Shown: positions 25,490 through 36,874 of the stretch, one piece after another
Position numbering within the stretch: the first letter of the stretch is position 1
Layout: the number at the start of each line of letters is the position of its first letter
NCBI RefSeq assembly: GCF_003443895.1
Contig: NZ_QQOA01000006.1
Location: 1-64,000, forward strand
Direction: 5' to 3'
DNA from: Paraburkholderia phosphatilytica
Lineage (GTDB): Bacteria > Pseudomonadota > Gammaproteobacteria > Burkholderiales > Burkholderiaceae
Length of the DNA: 64,000 bases
Notes under the pieces: generated by a model
Database searches by the model: none
The model's input: the letters and a program-made list of their open reading frames with translations, nothing else
Told to the model about the DNA's origin: nothing
Position numbers and translations under genes: made by a program

Positions 25490-26419
25490 TCAAGCTTCGC
25501 GTTGCCGCCGCGAGCCGGTGAACGGCAGCCGCTTCACGACACCCGTTGCGAGCGCAGTGCCGACGAGGATTGTCGCGCAGGCCTTCACCATCCACAGCGT
25601 GACGGGTTCGCCGAGGAACAGCGCGCCCCACAGGATGCCGAAGATCGGGATCACGAAGGTGACGGTGATCGCGCGAGCCGGGCCGGCCACCGCGAGCAGG
25701 TGGAAGAACAGCATGTACGCGATGCCGGTGCACGCGATACCGAGCGCGATCACCGAGCCCCACGACTGCCACGAGATCGCGACCGTCGGCCACGATGCAA
25801 TCGCGAACGGCACCAGCGCGATGGTCGCGCCGGTCATCGTGCCGGCGGCGACCATCAGCGAGTCCACGCCCATCAGATGACGCTTCGTGTAACTTGCCGC
25901 GATGCCGTACAGCAGCGTGGCCGCGAGCGCGGCGCCGGCGGCGAGCGCGGTGGTCGTGGCCGATGTGCTCGCGCCCTGCGATGCGGCGACCTGATCCCAT
26001 ACGAGCGCCAGCACGCCGGCAAAACCGATCGCGAGGCCCACCACGCGCAGCGTGCTCAGCCGGTCTTTCAGCCACAGGAATGCGACCACGGCGCCCCACA
26101 GCGGCGTCGTCGCGTTGATCACCGACGTGACGCCCGCGGACAGCGTCAGCTCCGCATACGCGAACAGGCAGAACGGCGCCGCCGAATTCAGGATGCCGAC
26201 GACGAACAACGGCCACGCGCGTGCGCGCAGCGTGGCGAGCGTTTCGCGCGGCGGACGCCGCAGCGCGAGCACGCTCAGCAGGAACAGCGCGCCGATGCCG
26301 ACGCGCAGCGCCATCAGCGGCGCAACGCCGAAGTCGGCGACGCCGATGCGGATGAACAGGAATGAACCGCCCCACAGGGCGGCGAGAATCAGCAACTGGA
26401 TGACGTTGATCGGGTTCAT
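25490..26419 (-). CDS. EamA/DMT-superfamily transporter
   Basis: A 309-residue inner-membrane protein with ten predicted helices in two EamA repeats. The first begins LAALWGGSFLFIRIGV. The second, from about residue 155, ends near ITVTFVIPIFGILWGALFLGE, the typical Pro-containing helix. Family members export amino acids, nucleosides or other small metabolites. It converges on the Nit1C flavoprotein (36 bases apart), so it is not cotranscribed with it. The start at 26419 (MNPINVIQ) is chosen because the first helix begins there. Substrate unknown. Confidence 0.85.
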   Translation of the reverse strand: MNPINVIQLLILAALWGGSFLFIRIGVADFGVAPLMALRVGIGALFLLSVLALRRPPRETLATLRARAWPLFVVGILNSAAPFCLFAYAELTLSAGVTSVINATTPLWGAVVAFLWLKDRLSTLRVVGLAIGFAGVLALVWDQVAASQGASTSATTTALAAGAALAATLLYGIAASYTKRHLMGVDSLMVAAGTMTGATIALVPFAIASWPTVAISWQSWGSVIALGIACTGIAYMLFFHLLAVAGPARAITVTFVIPIFGILWGALFLGEPVTLWMVKACATILVGTALATGVVKRLPFTGSRRQREA

Positions 26420-26738
26420 GGCAACTATCGCGCGGGTTAAGAGTCGAGGTACGGACCCATCGTAACGGCGCTTCGTGGGCGGACGGTTCAGGCCGTCGTG
26501 AAACGATGCCGTGCGTCGCCGGAACGGATCCGACCGTGCTCGACGGCCCACATCGTAATCGCGTGCGGCAGGCCCATCAAACGATCGTTTCTCACGGGTA
26601 TGTGAGAAATATTGCGGTTGCGATGGAGGCTGCTGCACGCTCTATGACATGAGCGCGATTCATCTTCCCACGGCGCCGCATCCGCGCCTTGCCGTTTCTT
26701 GCGGTTCCATTCGCGGTGGCGTGCGCAGTGTTCAGCGT
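26420..26738. other. intergenic region with two adjacent dyads
   Basis: 319 bases between the EamA gene and the Lrp gene. A 12-bp palindrome AAACGATCGTTT (26579-26590) overlaps the inverted repeat TTTCTCAC-GGGTAT-GTGAGAAA (26588-26609). They lie about 160-190 bases upstream of the EamA start and could be its operator, or an end signal for the Lrp transcript. Nothing else seen. Confidence 0.45.
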
Positions 26739-27266
26739 TCAGCCCCAGTCGTTCGAGGTCTCGTCTGGATCGACGAGCGCGAGTCCCGACGCCGGCAGCG
26801 GCAGCGCGGTCTTGTAGCGCACCTGCTTCAGCGCGAAGCTCGAACGGATGTTCGACACGCCGGGAATGGTGGTCAGCCGTTCGATGATGAAGCGCTCGAG
26901 CGTGCGCATGTCGGGCATCACTACGCGCAGCAGATAGTCGGCATCGCCCGACATCAGGTAGCACTCCATCACCTCGGGCCGCTGCGAGATCGCTTCCTCG
27001 AAGCGTCGCAGCGCGTCTTCGACCTGCTTTTCCAGACTGACCTGGATGAACACGTTGATGCGCAGCCCGAGCGGTTCGGGGTCGAGCAGCGTGACCTGCT
27101 GGCGGAACAGACCAAGCTTTTCGAGCGCGCGAACGCGGTTGAAGCACGGCGTGGTGGACAGGTTGACCGCGGCCGCGAGTTCCGCGTTCGTGATCCGCGC
27201 GTTCTGCTGCAGCTGGTTCAGGATGCCGATGTCGATGCGGTCGAGTCGCCGGGCGGTCGTGCTCAT
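26739..27266 (-). CDS. Lrp/AsnC-family regulator (MdeR-like)
   Basis: A 175-residue feast/famine regulator. The HTH spans about residues 8-55 ([20 protein letters not shown], then [17 protein letters not shown]). The RAM ligand domain follows ([20 protein letters not shown]). It is divergent from a stand-alone pyruvate-dehydrogenase-type E1, the arrangement recalled for mdeR and mdeB in Pseudomonas putida methionine degradation. Here no methionine gamma-lyase gene lies beside them. A perfect inverted repeat in the short divergent region is a plausible operator for auto- and target regulation. Confidence 0.88.
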   Translation of the reverse strand: MSTTARRLDRIDIGILNQLQQNARITNAELAAAVNLSTTPCFNRVRALEKLGLFRQQVTLLDPEPLGLRINVFIQVSLEKQVEDALRRFEEAISQRPEVMECYLMSGDADYLLRVVMPDMRTLERFIIERLTTIPGVSNIRSSFALKQVRYKTALPLPASGLALVDPDETSNDWG

Positions 27267-27272
27267 GGTCGA

Positions 27273-27308
27273 AATATTCCGTGGATGGGCGGATATCCGG
27301 AATATTTA
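27273..27308. promoter_or_regulatory. inverted repeat operator candidate between Lrp and E1 genes
   Basis: AAATATTCCG (27273-27282) and CGGAATATTT (27299-27308) are perfect inverted 10-bp arms. A further palindrome CGGATATCCG (27291-27300) overlaps the right arm. They start seven bases upstream of the Lrp start codon. AT-rich dyads are typical Lrp-family targets. Confidence 0.55.
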
Positions 27309-27415
27309 CACTATCCAGCAGAAATTGACCAATGAAATCAGACGCATATTTTGCGGATCGCCGCGTAGCATGACTCCCTGAGATGCACGCACTGTGCAGC
27401 GTGCGGGAGACTGCA

Positions 27416-30148
27416 ATGACGGACCTGTCGAACGGAATGGAACCGGCGAAGCGCGCCGATGCCACCGCTGATGCCACGCGCGCGGACCAAGATCCGCAGG
27501 AAACGGCCGAGTGGCTCGACGCGCTCGACGGCATCGTCGCGCATGTGGGCAAGGCGCGCGCGCAGTACCTGTTCGACCGGCTCGCCGAGCATGCGCACGC
27601 GCGCGGTCTGTCGCTCGCCCGCGCGCTCGTGACGCCCTACGTCAACACGATTCCGGCCAGCGAGCAGCCCGTGTATCCGGGCGACCTCGAACTCGAAGAG
27701 CGGCTCTCCGCGGCGCTGCGCTGGAACGCGCTCGCGATGGTGGTGCGCGCGAATCGCGCGTATGGCGAGCTGGGCGGTCACATCGCGAGCTATGCGTCGG
27801 CGTCCGACCTGTTCGAGACCGGCTTCAATCACTTCTTTCGCGCGGCGGCATCGGATGGCGGCGCGACAGCTGGCGGCGATCTCGTCTACTTCCAGCCGCA
27901 TTCGTCGCCGGGTGTCTATGCGCGCGCGTTTCTCGAAGGCTTTCTCGACGAGGAACACCTGAAGCATTACCGCCGTGAGATCGCGGGGCCGGGGCTCTGC
28001 TCGTATCCGCATCCGTGGCTGATGCCGGATTTCTGGCAGTTTCCGACCGGATCGATGGGCATCGGTCCGATCAACTCGATCTACCAGGCGCGCTTCATGC
28101 GCTACCTGCAGCACCGCGGGCTCGCACAGACTGAAGGCCGTACCGTGTGGGGTTTCTTCGGCGACGGCGAGATGGACGAACCCGAATCGCTCGGCGCGCT
28201 TTCGCTCGCCGCGCGCGAGGGGCTCGACAACCTGGTGTTCGTGATCAACTGCAATCTGCAGCGCCTCGACGGTCCGGTGCGTGGCAACGGCCGCGTGATC
28301 GACGAGCTCGAAGCGTTGTTCGCGGGCGCGGGCTGGAACGTGATCAAGGTGCTGTGGGGCTCCGACTGGGACCCGCTGTTCGCGCGCGATCATGCCGGCG
28401 CACTGGCGCGCGCGTTCGCCGAAACCGTCGACGGCCAGTTCCAGACCTTCTCGGCCAACGACGGCGCGTACAACCGCGCGCGCTTCTTCAGCCAGAACCC
28501 GATGCTCGAAGCGCTTGCCGCGCAGCTCACCGATGCGGAGATCGACCGTCTGCGCCGCGGCGGCCACGACGCGCGCAAGCTGCACGCCGCGTATGCGCGC
28601 GCGCTCGCGCATCGCGGCCAGCCGACCGTGATCCTCGCGAAGACGATGAAAGGCTTCGGCATGGGCGCGGCGGGGCAGGGGCGGATGACGACGCACCAGC
28701 AGAAGAAGCTCGAAATCGACGACCTGAAAGCGTTCCGTGACCGTTTCAGGTTGCCGCTTTCGGATAGCGATGTCGAGCGTCTCGAGTTTTACAAGCCAGC
28801 GGAAGACAGCCCGGAGATGCGCTACCTGCATGCTCGCCGGGCTGCCCTGGGAGGCTGTCTGCCCAGAAGGCGGAGAGCGGCGTCGAAGGGGCTGACCGTC
28901 CCTTCGACGCGCACCTGGGGCGCGTTCGCGCTGGAAACGAACGGCCGCGAGATGTCGACGACGATGGCGCTCGTGCGCATGCTCGGCGCGCTGCTGAAGG
29001 ACGCCGACGTCGGTGCGCGCGTCGTGCCGATCGTCGCGGACGAAGCGCGCACGTTCGGCATGGCGAACCTGTTCCGGCAGGTCGGCATCTACTCGCCGCA
29101 TGGCCAGCGTTACGAGCCGGAAGATCTCGGCTCGATGCTGTATTACCGCGAGGACACGCGCGGGCAGATTCTCGAAGAAGGCATCTCGGAAGCGGGCGCG
29201 ATTTCGTCGTGGATCGCGGCGGCGACGTCGTATAGCGTGCACGATTTCCCGATGCTGCCGTTTTATCTGTACTACTCGATGTTCGGCTTCCAGCGCATCG
29301 GCGACCTGATCTGGGCCGCGGCCGATCAACGGGCGCGCGGTTTTCTCGTCGGCGCGACGTCGGGGCGCACGACGCTCGGTGGCGAAGGGTTGCAGCATCA
29401 GGACGGCACCAGCCATCTCGCCGCGTCGACGATCCCGAACTGCCGCGCGTACGATCCCGCGTTCGCGTACGAAGTGGCGGCCATCGTCGATGCGGGCATG
29501 CGCGAGATGGTCGAAGCGCAGCGCGACGTTTTCTACTACGTGACGGTGACGAACGAGAACTACGCGCAGCCGTCGATGTCTGAAGACCAGGACCACGCAT
29601 TGCGCGATGCGATCCTGAAGGGCCTCTATCGTTTGCCGTTCGCGTCGGACGAGTCGGCGCGCGTGCAACTGCTTGGCGCCGGCGCGATTCTCGGCGAAGT
29701 ACTGGCCGCGCAACGGATGCTGAAGGACGACTGGAACGTTAGTGCAGCGGTGTGGAGCGCCACGAGCTTTACGGAGCTGCACCGAGATGGTATGGATGCC
29801 GAACGAAAAACGCGGCTTGGCGAAACGGACGTTACGCCTTTCGTGACGGCGGCGCTCGCATCATCGAATGGTCCGGTGATCGCCGCGACCGATTACGTGC
29901 GCGCGGTGCCCGAGTTGATTCGCGCGTACGTACCGCGCCGTTACGTCACGCTCGGCACCGATGGTTTTGGCCGCAGCGACACGCGGCAGGCGTTGCGCGA
30001 GTTCTTCGAAGTGGATCGCGCGAGCATCGTGATTGCCGCATTGAAGGCGCTTGCGGACGATCGCGAGATCGACGCGGCAATCGTTGCTGCCGCGCGCGAG
30101 CGTTATGGAAAAACCGCGCATACCGATGATGCGCCGTGGCTGCGTTGA
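27416..30148 (+). CDS. homodimeric AceE-type 2-oxo acid dehydrogenase E1 (MdeB-like)
   Basis: A 910-residue thiamine-diphosphate E1 of the homodimeric pyruvate dehydrogenase type (AceE about 890). The ThDP motif is GDGEMDEPES (249-258), followed by NCNLQRLDGPVRGN. No E2 or E3 gene is adjacent, and a divergent Lrp-type regulator is, which fits MdeB-like 2-oxobutyrate dehydrogenases better than the housekeeping AceE. It would decarboxylate a 2-oxo acid and pass the acyl group to a lipoyl E2 made elsewhere. GGGAG at 27404-27408 selects the ATG at 27416 over an in-frame ATG at 27383. Confidence 0.85.
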   Translation: MTDLSNGMEPAKRADATADATRADQDPQETAEWLDALDGIVAHVGKARAQYLFDRLAEHAHARGLSLARALVTPYVNTIPASEQPVYPGDLELEERLSAALRWNALAMVVRANRAYGELGGHIASYASASDLFETGFNHFFRAAASDGGATAGGDLVYFQPHSSPGVYARAFLEGFLDEEHLKHYRREIAGPGLCSYPHPWLMPDFWQFPTGSMGIGPINSIYQARFMRYLQHRGLAQTEGRTVWGFFGDGEMDEPESLGALSLAAREGLDNLVFVINCNLQRLDGPVRGNGRVIDELEALFAGAGWNVIKVLWGSDWDPLFARDHAGALARAFAETVDGQFQTFSANDGAYNRARFFSQNPMLEALAAQLTDAEIDRLRRGGHDARKLHAAYARALAHRGQPTVILAKTMKGFGMGAAGQGRMTTHQQKKLEIDDLKAFRDRFRLPLSDSDVERLEFYKPAEDSPEMRYLHARRAALGGCLPRRRRAASKGLTVPSTRTWGAFALETNGREMSTTMALVRMLGALLKDADVGARVVPIVADEARTFGMANLFRQVGIYSPHGQRYEPEDLGSMLYYREDTRGQILEEGISEAGAISSWIAAATSYSVHDFPMLPFYLYYSMFGFQRIGDLIWAAADQRARGFLVGATSGRTTLGGEGLQHQDGTSHLAASTIPNCRAYDPAFAYEVAAIVDAGMREMVEAQRDVFYYVTVTNENYAQPSMSEDQDHALRDAILKGLYRLPFASDESARVQLLGAGAILGEVLAAQRMLKDDWNVSAAVWSATSFTELHRDGMDAERKTRLGETDVTPFVTAALASSNGPVIAATDYVRAVPELIRAYVPRRYVTLGTDGFGRSDTRQALREFFEVDRASIVIAALKALADDREIDAAIVAAARERYGKTAHTDDAPWLR

Positions 30149-30284
30149 ACTGCATGACGAGTCGGTGAGAGTCACGCAACGTGCATCGATTTCCCGAGGC
30201 GGCACACCGCTTGCAAATCTCCTCCCATGCAGACGCGGCAATCGTCGCGATGCAACGGACATCACTGGAAACGGGAGAACGTTC

Positions 30285-30641
30285 ATGCGCAAGCAAACGA
30301 AGCAATGGCTGGCACTCGCGTTCGCGGCTGCGATTTCAGGCAGCGCGTTCGCACAGGCCGCAGGTGGTAACGGCGGCGGCAATTCGAGCGGTAACGGCGT
30401 AGGTGCCGGCGGCGGCAACGCCGGTGGTGCAGCAGGCGTCACCGTCCCGGGTGCGGGCGGCGCCAATCAGGGTTGGAACCGGTCGAGCGCGGACACGGGC
30501 TATGGCTCGCCGGGCGTAACCGGCGTGGGCGGCGGCCAGGGTACCGGCACTGGTGCGACGCCGAGTCCGGCGAACCGCTCGATGAGCGGCAACATGCAGA
30601 TGTCCCCGCAGAACGGCACGATGCAGAACAACGGGCAGTGA
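30285..30641 (+). CDS. secreted Gly/Asn-rich hypothetical protein
   Basis: A 118-residue exported protein. A clear signal peptide (MRKQTKQWLALAFAAAISGSAFAQA) is followed by a low-complexity mature part rich in Gly, Asn, Ser and Ala, then Met and Gln at the end. A GGGAG Shine-Dalgarno at 30273-30277 selects this ATG; the frame is open further upstream. No cysteines and no recognised domain. It follows the E1 gene by 136 bases and is trailed by a hairpin. Composition is reminiscent of the much larger repeat protein encoded at 34.9-36.9 kb, but the repeats differ. Confidence 0.65.
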   Translation: MRKQTKQWLALAFAAAISGSAFAQAAGGNGGGNSSGNGVGAGGGNAGGAAGVTVPGAGGANQGWNRSSADTGYGSPGVTGVGGGQGTGTGATPSPANRSMSGNMQMSPQNGTMQNNGQ

Positions 30642-30663
30642 TTGCGGACGCACATATGTGTGG

Positions 30664-30687
30664 CGCGTCACGTCACATCGTGACGCG
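30664..30687 (+). terminator. hairpin downstream of Gly-rich gene
   Basis: A perfect 9-bp stem CGCGTCACG / CGTGACGCG with a six-base TCACAT loop, 22 bases after the stop codon. It lacks a T tract, so it may be a weak terminator, a protective 3' hairpin or an operator dyad. Confidence 0.4.
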
Positions 30688-30785
30688 TCATGTGTCGATC
30701 CGGAATGCGACTTGAGCGCGCGACGGCCCGGCTCTAGACGGCCGGCCCACCTTCGTGCGCGCGTGTCGTCGATCGTCGCTAAACC

Positions 30786-31898
30786 TTAAAACAGATGCTG
30801 GATGCCGGCATAGACGCCGGTCTGACTGTGACCGGGAAACGGATTGCCGGTCGCGGTCGTATCGCCTTCGTCATTCGCATTGAGGCCGAAATTCGCGGCC
30901 TTGCTGTTCTGCACGGTGGCGATCTGCAGATCGAACAGCGTGCGCTTCGTCAGGTTGTACGAGCCGCCCACCGTGTAAATCGTCGCATTGCCGGCACCGT
31001 TGTTGCCGTTCACGTGGTACACGGCGGCGATCAGCGATGCGGCGGTGGTGGGTTGCCACGTAATGCCGCCCCACTCATGGTCGAGCGTGGTCGGGCTGCC
31101 CAGCGCCGCGGCGGTTTCTCCCGACGTGCGGATTGCCTGGTACACGCCCTGCAGCTTGAACTGGCCGATGAACACGTTGACCGCTGCGGTGTATTCGCGC
31201 GAAGCCGTAAAGGCGTCGTCGAGCGTGCCGTTCTGCGCGTTGCGCATCTCGTCGTAGATGCCGCGCACCTGGAAGAGCTGCGACGTGTAGGTAACCTGAA
31301 TGCCGTCCCAGCGCCCTTGCGGCGTCGTGCCGTTGCCGTTCCAGCTGGTCGCGTTCGAGAGTGCGTACTGGCCTTGCACGTCGAAGCCGTGGATGGTCGG
31401 CGACTGGTACGAGATGTTGTTGCTCGAATGCAGCCAGTTGCGGCCGCGCACGAGCGATGCCGACGACCAGTTCGATTGCCCGAACGGATCGAAGTCCCAC
31501 ACGCCGTTCGAAATGAACAGCTCCTTGCCGAGCAGCAACGTGCCGTACTGATCGTTCGAAATGCCGACCGTCGCATAGCGGTCGAAGAGCGTATTGCTCG
31601 CGCCTAGCGAGCCGTTCATCGTGTTGAAGGCGCCTTCGAGGTGGAACACCGCGTGGTTGCCTCCGCCCAGATCTTCGGAGCCCTTCAAACCCCACAGGCT
31701 CGTGCCCCAGTCGCCGCTTTCCGCGCGGAAGCTGTGGGTGCTGCCGGTGGCCTGGCCGTTCGCGCCGACGCCCGTCGGCACGCCCGACATGTATTCGAGC
31801 CCTGCATCGATACGTCCATACAGCGTGACGCTGCTTTGCGCATACGCGCCTGCGCTGGCTGCGAATAGTGATACTGCGAGCAACGAGTTACGCATCAT
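30786..31898 (-). CDS. general trimeric porin (Gram-negative porin family)
   Basis: A 370-residue outer-membrane porin of the Burkholderia OpcP/OmpC type. A signal peptide (MMRNSLLAVSLFAASAGAYA) is followed by QSSVTLYGRIDAGLEY, the diagnostic first strand. The chain ends GIQHLF with the C-terminal Phe needed for assembly. Sixteen beta strands are expected, with a PEFGG-like loop region not obvious here. An AGGAG at 31906-31910 leaves three in-frame ATGs (31901, 31898, 31895); 31898 has the best spacing. It allows diffusion of small solutes across the outer membrane. Confidence 0.9.
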   Translation of the reverse strand: MMRNSLLAVSLFAASAGAYAQSSVTLYGRIDAGLEYMSGVPTGVGANGQATGSTHSFRAESGDWGTSLWGLKGSEDLGGGNHAVFHLEGAFNTMNGSLGASNTLFDRYATVGISNDQYGTLLLGKELFISNGVWDFDPFGQSNWSSASLVRGRNWLHSSNNISYQSPTIHGFDVQGQYALSNATSWNGNGTTPQGRWDGIQVTYTSQLFQVRGIYDEMRNAQNGTLDDAFTASREYTAAVNVFIGQFKLQGVYQAIRTSGETAAALGSPTTLDHEWGGITWQPTTAASLIAAVYHVNGNNGAGNATIYTVGGSYNLTKRTLFDLQIATVQNSKAANFGLNANDEGDTTATGNPFPGHSQTGVYAGIQHLF

Positions 31899-32224
31899 CA
31901 TCCATCTCCTCCGGTTCAACAATCGACTGCTGCGCCCGGCATCGCTTGCCTGATTTTCTGGGCGCGAGTCGCACCAGGGCCGGTCTTGCGACCGTCCATA
32001 TCGTTCTCCAGACCGTTGGATCAAGTGTTGTTGTCGGCGGCGGCATGACGCGCATGCCGCCGCGCGCGTTTCAAACGCGAGGCAGGCCGCCGGGACCGTG
32101 ACGCATGGCGGCCAGAGCGCAATCTAGCAAGAATTTCCGCGGCTTGCTGACCAGCCCGCAAACCGCGTCAGGCGACGATCAACATGTGGTTTTTCGCGCG
32201 TCGTTCAACGCGGTGGCGGCTACG
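31899..32224. other. upstream region of porin gene
   Basis: 326 bases between the porin start and the end of the permease gene, both on the minus strand. It must hold the porin promoter and leader. I see no ORF with coding character and no clear terminator hairpin for the permease. Confidence 0.5.
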
Positions 32225-33685
32225 TCAATGACGGTCCGGATGCCTCAGGCGCGAGTGATTCCGGCCATACGACAGATAGATGATCATGCCGATGATGAGC
32301 CACACGACGAGCCGCAGCCACGTGACGAGCGGCAGTCCGACCATCAGCAGCAGGCAGAACAGGATGCCGAGCACGGGGATGACGGGCACGCCCGGCGCGC
32401 GGAACGGACGGTGCGCGTCGGAGTCGCTGCGGCGCAGATAGACGACTGCTCCGCAGACGAGAATGAACGCGAACAGCGTGCCGATGCTCACCATTTCGCC
32501 GAGCACCTCGATGGGCGTGAGCGCGCTCACGATCGCGACGATCGTGCCGATCATGATCTGGCTCAGATACGGTGTTTGCAGGCGCGGATGCACGCTCGCG
32601 AAGACGCGCGGAAGCAGTCCGTCCTGCGACATCGTGAAGAAGATCCGGCTTTGTCCGTAGAGCAGCACGAGAATCACGGTGGTGAGGCCGGTCAGCGCGC
32701 CAAGCTTGATCACGACGGAGAACCAGGTCACGCCGATCACGTCGACGCCCTTCGCGATCGGGTCTGGCACGTTCAGTTCGGTGTACGGCACGAGGCCGGT
32801 CAGCACGCTCGCCACCGCGATATACAGCACCGTGCAGATGATCAGCGAACCGAGAATGCCGATCGGCATGTCGCGCTGCGGCTGTCGTGCTTCCTGGGCG
32901 GCCGTGGACACCGCATCGAAACCGATGAACGCGAAGAACACCACCGCCGAGCCGCGCAGAATGCCGCTCCAGCCGAAGTTACCGAAGCTGCCCGTGTTTG
33001 CGGGAATGAACGGATGCCAGTTGGCGGGATGCACGAAGAACGCGCCGATGACGATGAACGCAACGACGACGGTCAGCTTGATCGCGACCATCACGTTGTT
33101 CAGACGCGCGGATTCTTTCGTGCCGAGCGCGAGCATCGTCGTGAGGATCGCGATGATCACGATCGCGGGAATGTTGACGATGCCCATCGCGGCGGTGCCG
33201 TCCGCGAGTTTGACGGCCGTGCCGGGCGCGGCCGCGAGCTGCGCGGGAATGTCGATGCCGACGTTGCGCAGGAGGCTCACGATGTAGCCGGACCAGCCGA
33301 CGGCGACGGTTGCGGCGCCCATCGCGTACTCGAGAATCAGGTCCCAGCCGATGACCCACGCGAAGATCTCGCCGAGCGTCGCATACGTGTACGTGTAGCT
33401 GCTGCCGCATACCGGCAGCATCGCGGCGAGCTCCGAATAGCAGAGCCCGACGAATGCGCACGCAATGCCGCCGAGCACGAACGACAGCACGATGCTCGGC
33501 CCCGCGTAATGCGCGGCGGCCGTGCCGGTGAGCACGAAGATCCCGGCGCCGATGATCGCGCCGATGCCCATCGCGGTGATGCTGATCGCGTTCAGCGATT
33601 TCGAAAGATGATGTCCGCCTTCGGTGTCCGCGCTTGCGACGATGTCTGCGACAGACTTCCGTGCCATGACGCTCGTATCGGCCAT
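32225..33685 (-). CDS. APC-superfamily amino acid permease (YfnA/CAT-like)
   Basis: A 486-residue permease with twelve predicted helices. The N-terminus shows MGIGAIIGAGIFVLTGTAA, the unwound first-helix substrate motif of APC transporters. FFAFIGFDAVSTAAQEARQPQRD is the sixth-helix and loop signature of cationic amino acid transporters. It probably imports an amino acid by proton symport; the specific amino acid cannot be read. It lies divergent from a GST gene, with 371 bases between the starts. Confidence 0.88.
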   Translation of the reverse strand: MADTSVMARKSVADIVASADTEGGHHLSKSLNAISITAMGIGAIIGAGIFVLTGTAAAHYAGPSIVLSFVLGGIACAFVGLCYSELAAMLPVCGSSYTYTYATLGEIFAWVIGWDLILEYAMGAATVAVGWSGYIVSLLRNVGIDIPAQLAAAPGTAVKLADGTAAMGIVNIPAIVIIAILTTMLALGTKESARLNNVMVAIKLTVVVAFIVIGAFFVHPANWHPFIPANTGSFGNFGWSGILRGSAVVFFAFIGFDAVSTAAQEARQPQRDMPIGILGSLIICTVLYIAVASVLTGLVPYTELNVPDPIAKGVDVIGVTWFSVVIKLGALTGLTTVILVLLYGQSRIFFTMSQDGLLPRVFASVHPRLQTPYLSQIMIGTIVAIVSALTPIEVLGEMVSIGTLFAFILVCGAVVYLRRSDSDAHRPFRAPGVPVIPVLGILFCLLLMVGLPLVTWLRLVVWLIIGMIIYLSYGRNHSRLRHPDRH

Positions 33686-34056
33686 GATGGTTGTCCTTGT
33701 TCGGAAGTGAAGGGACGCGAATCGACCCGGTGCGCTTCGATTCGCGCGACGCGTCGACCGATGGCTGGAGCCGGCTGTCCGGTTGACGCAAGCGAAGCAA
33801 AGGGGTGATTTCAGTCTAGACCCAATTCTTCACACAGGGAAACCGGGTTGCGGCAGCGGCGCGCATCGATGCAAAGCGGATGCGCGCCAGCCGGCGCTGG
33901 TCGGGGTGTTCGCGATGCGGTGCAGCAACGGATGGACCATCGGATTGCCGCGGGTCATGTCATGTCGTGTCGATTGCGGCGGGCGTCGATCGTCGTCGGT
34001 AAAAGTGCTCCTGCTATGCTCGCCCACGCGGCAATAACCCGGTAAAGGTGATCCCG
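33686..34056. other. divergent intergenic region between permease and GST genes
   Basis: 371 bases that should contain both divergent promoters. No convincing ORF, hairpin terminator or strong dyad was seen. A short run of GTCATGTCATGTCGTGTCG (33956-33974) is repetitive but of unknown meaning. Confidence 0.5.
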
Positions 34057-34719
34057 ATGACCACACTGAAGCTTTACGCGCACCCGTTCTCGTCGTATTG
34101 CCAGAAGGCGCTGATCGCGCTGTACGAAAACGCGATTCCGTTCGAATGGCGCCTGTTGTCGCATGACGATCCACAGGTGCTGGAGGAATTCGCGAGCCTG
34201 TGGCCGCTGAAGAAGTTTCCGCTGCTGGTGGACGGAGATCGCGTTGTGACCGAAGCGACGTCGATCATCGAGTATCTGGCAGTGCGTCATCCGGGACCCG
34301 TCGCGCTCTTGCCGGCCGATCCGATGGCAGCGTTCGAGGTGCGCAACCTGGACCGGTTCTTCGACAACTATGTATCGACGCCGCAGCAGCGGATCGTGTA
34401 CGACAGCCTGCGTGCCGAAGGAGAAAAGGATCCGCGCGGCGTCGCCGATGCGCGCGCGATGCTCGAGCGGGCCTATGCGTGGCTCGATGTGCGCATGGCC
34501 GATCGCGAATGGGCGGCTGGTGAGCGCTTCAGTCTGGCCGATTGCGCGGCGGCGCCGTCGCTCTTCTATGCCGACTGGACCCATCGGATCGACGCGTCGT
34601 TCAAGAACGTGATCGCTTACCGGAAGCGGTTGCTCGCGCGACCGTCGTTTGCACGCGCTGTCGATGAAGCGCGACAGTATCGGCCGCTGTTTCCGTTGGG
34701 GGCGCCGGATCGGGATTGA
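34057..34719 (+). CDS. glutathione S-transferase family protein
   Basis: A 220-residue GST. The thioredoxin-like half includes LYAHPFSSYCQKALIALYE with a possible catalytic Ser/Cys region, the KKFPLLVD cis-Pro segment and EATSIIEYLAVRHPG for glutathione binding. The C-terminal helical half has GERFSLADCAAAPSLFY, the N-capping box. AAAGG at 34044-34048 selects the ATG at 34057 over a GTG at 34048. It converges on the repeat-protein gene. Likely detoxification or thiol chemistry; substrate unknown. Confidence 0.87.
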   Translation: MTTLKLYAHPFSSYCQKALIALYENAIPFEWRLLSHDDPQVLEEFASLWPLKKFPLLVDGDRVVTEATSIIEYLAVRHPGPVALLPADPMAAFEVRNLDRFFDNYVSTPQQRIVYDSLRAEGEKDPRGVADARAMLERAYAWLDVRMADREWAAGERFSLADCAAAPSLFYADWTHRIDASFKNVIAYRKRLLARPSFARAVDEARQYRPLFPLGAPDRD

Positions 34720-34787
34720 ACGTTTGGCGGTTTGGGCTGGATGAGCGGGGGTGGTTGCGCGCTCATGCGGTTCGCTGCTTCACGCTG

Positions 34788-34833
34788 AAAAATAAAAAAC
34801 GCGCGGACGGCATGGCGTGCCGTCGCGCGCGTT
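34788..34833 (-). terminator. intrinsic terminator of the heptad-repeat gene
   Basis: Read on the minus strand, a long GC stem (AACGCGCG.GACGGCA against TGCCGTC.GCGCGCGTT, one bulged base, short loop) is followed by TTTTTTATTTTTC. It sits about 75 bases downstream of the repeat-gene stop codon. A textbook rho-independent terminator. Confidence 0.85.
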
Positions 34834-34909
34834 CGAGGCGGGTGGTGCATCTTCCCGCCTGCGATGCGTGTCCTCGAATCCGGACACGCATCGCGAGGGC
34901 TGGCTGGTG

Positions 34910-36874
<1,965 letters not shown>

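Noticed and set aside
25453..25490. Search for a terminator between the convergent flavoprotein and EamA genes
   Set aside because: The gap shows only short imperfect repeats of CGGTTC-type sequence and no stable stem with a T tract.
27338..29782. 814-codon minus-strand frame
   Set aside because: It is the antisense shadow of the E1 gene: very rich in Arg, His and Ala with no family match, whereas the plus strand shows full ThDP-enzyme motifs.
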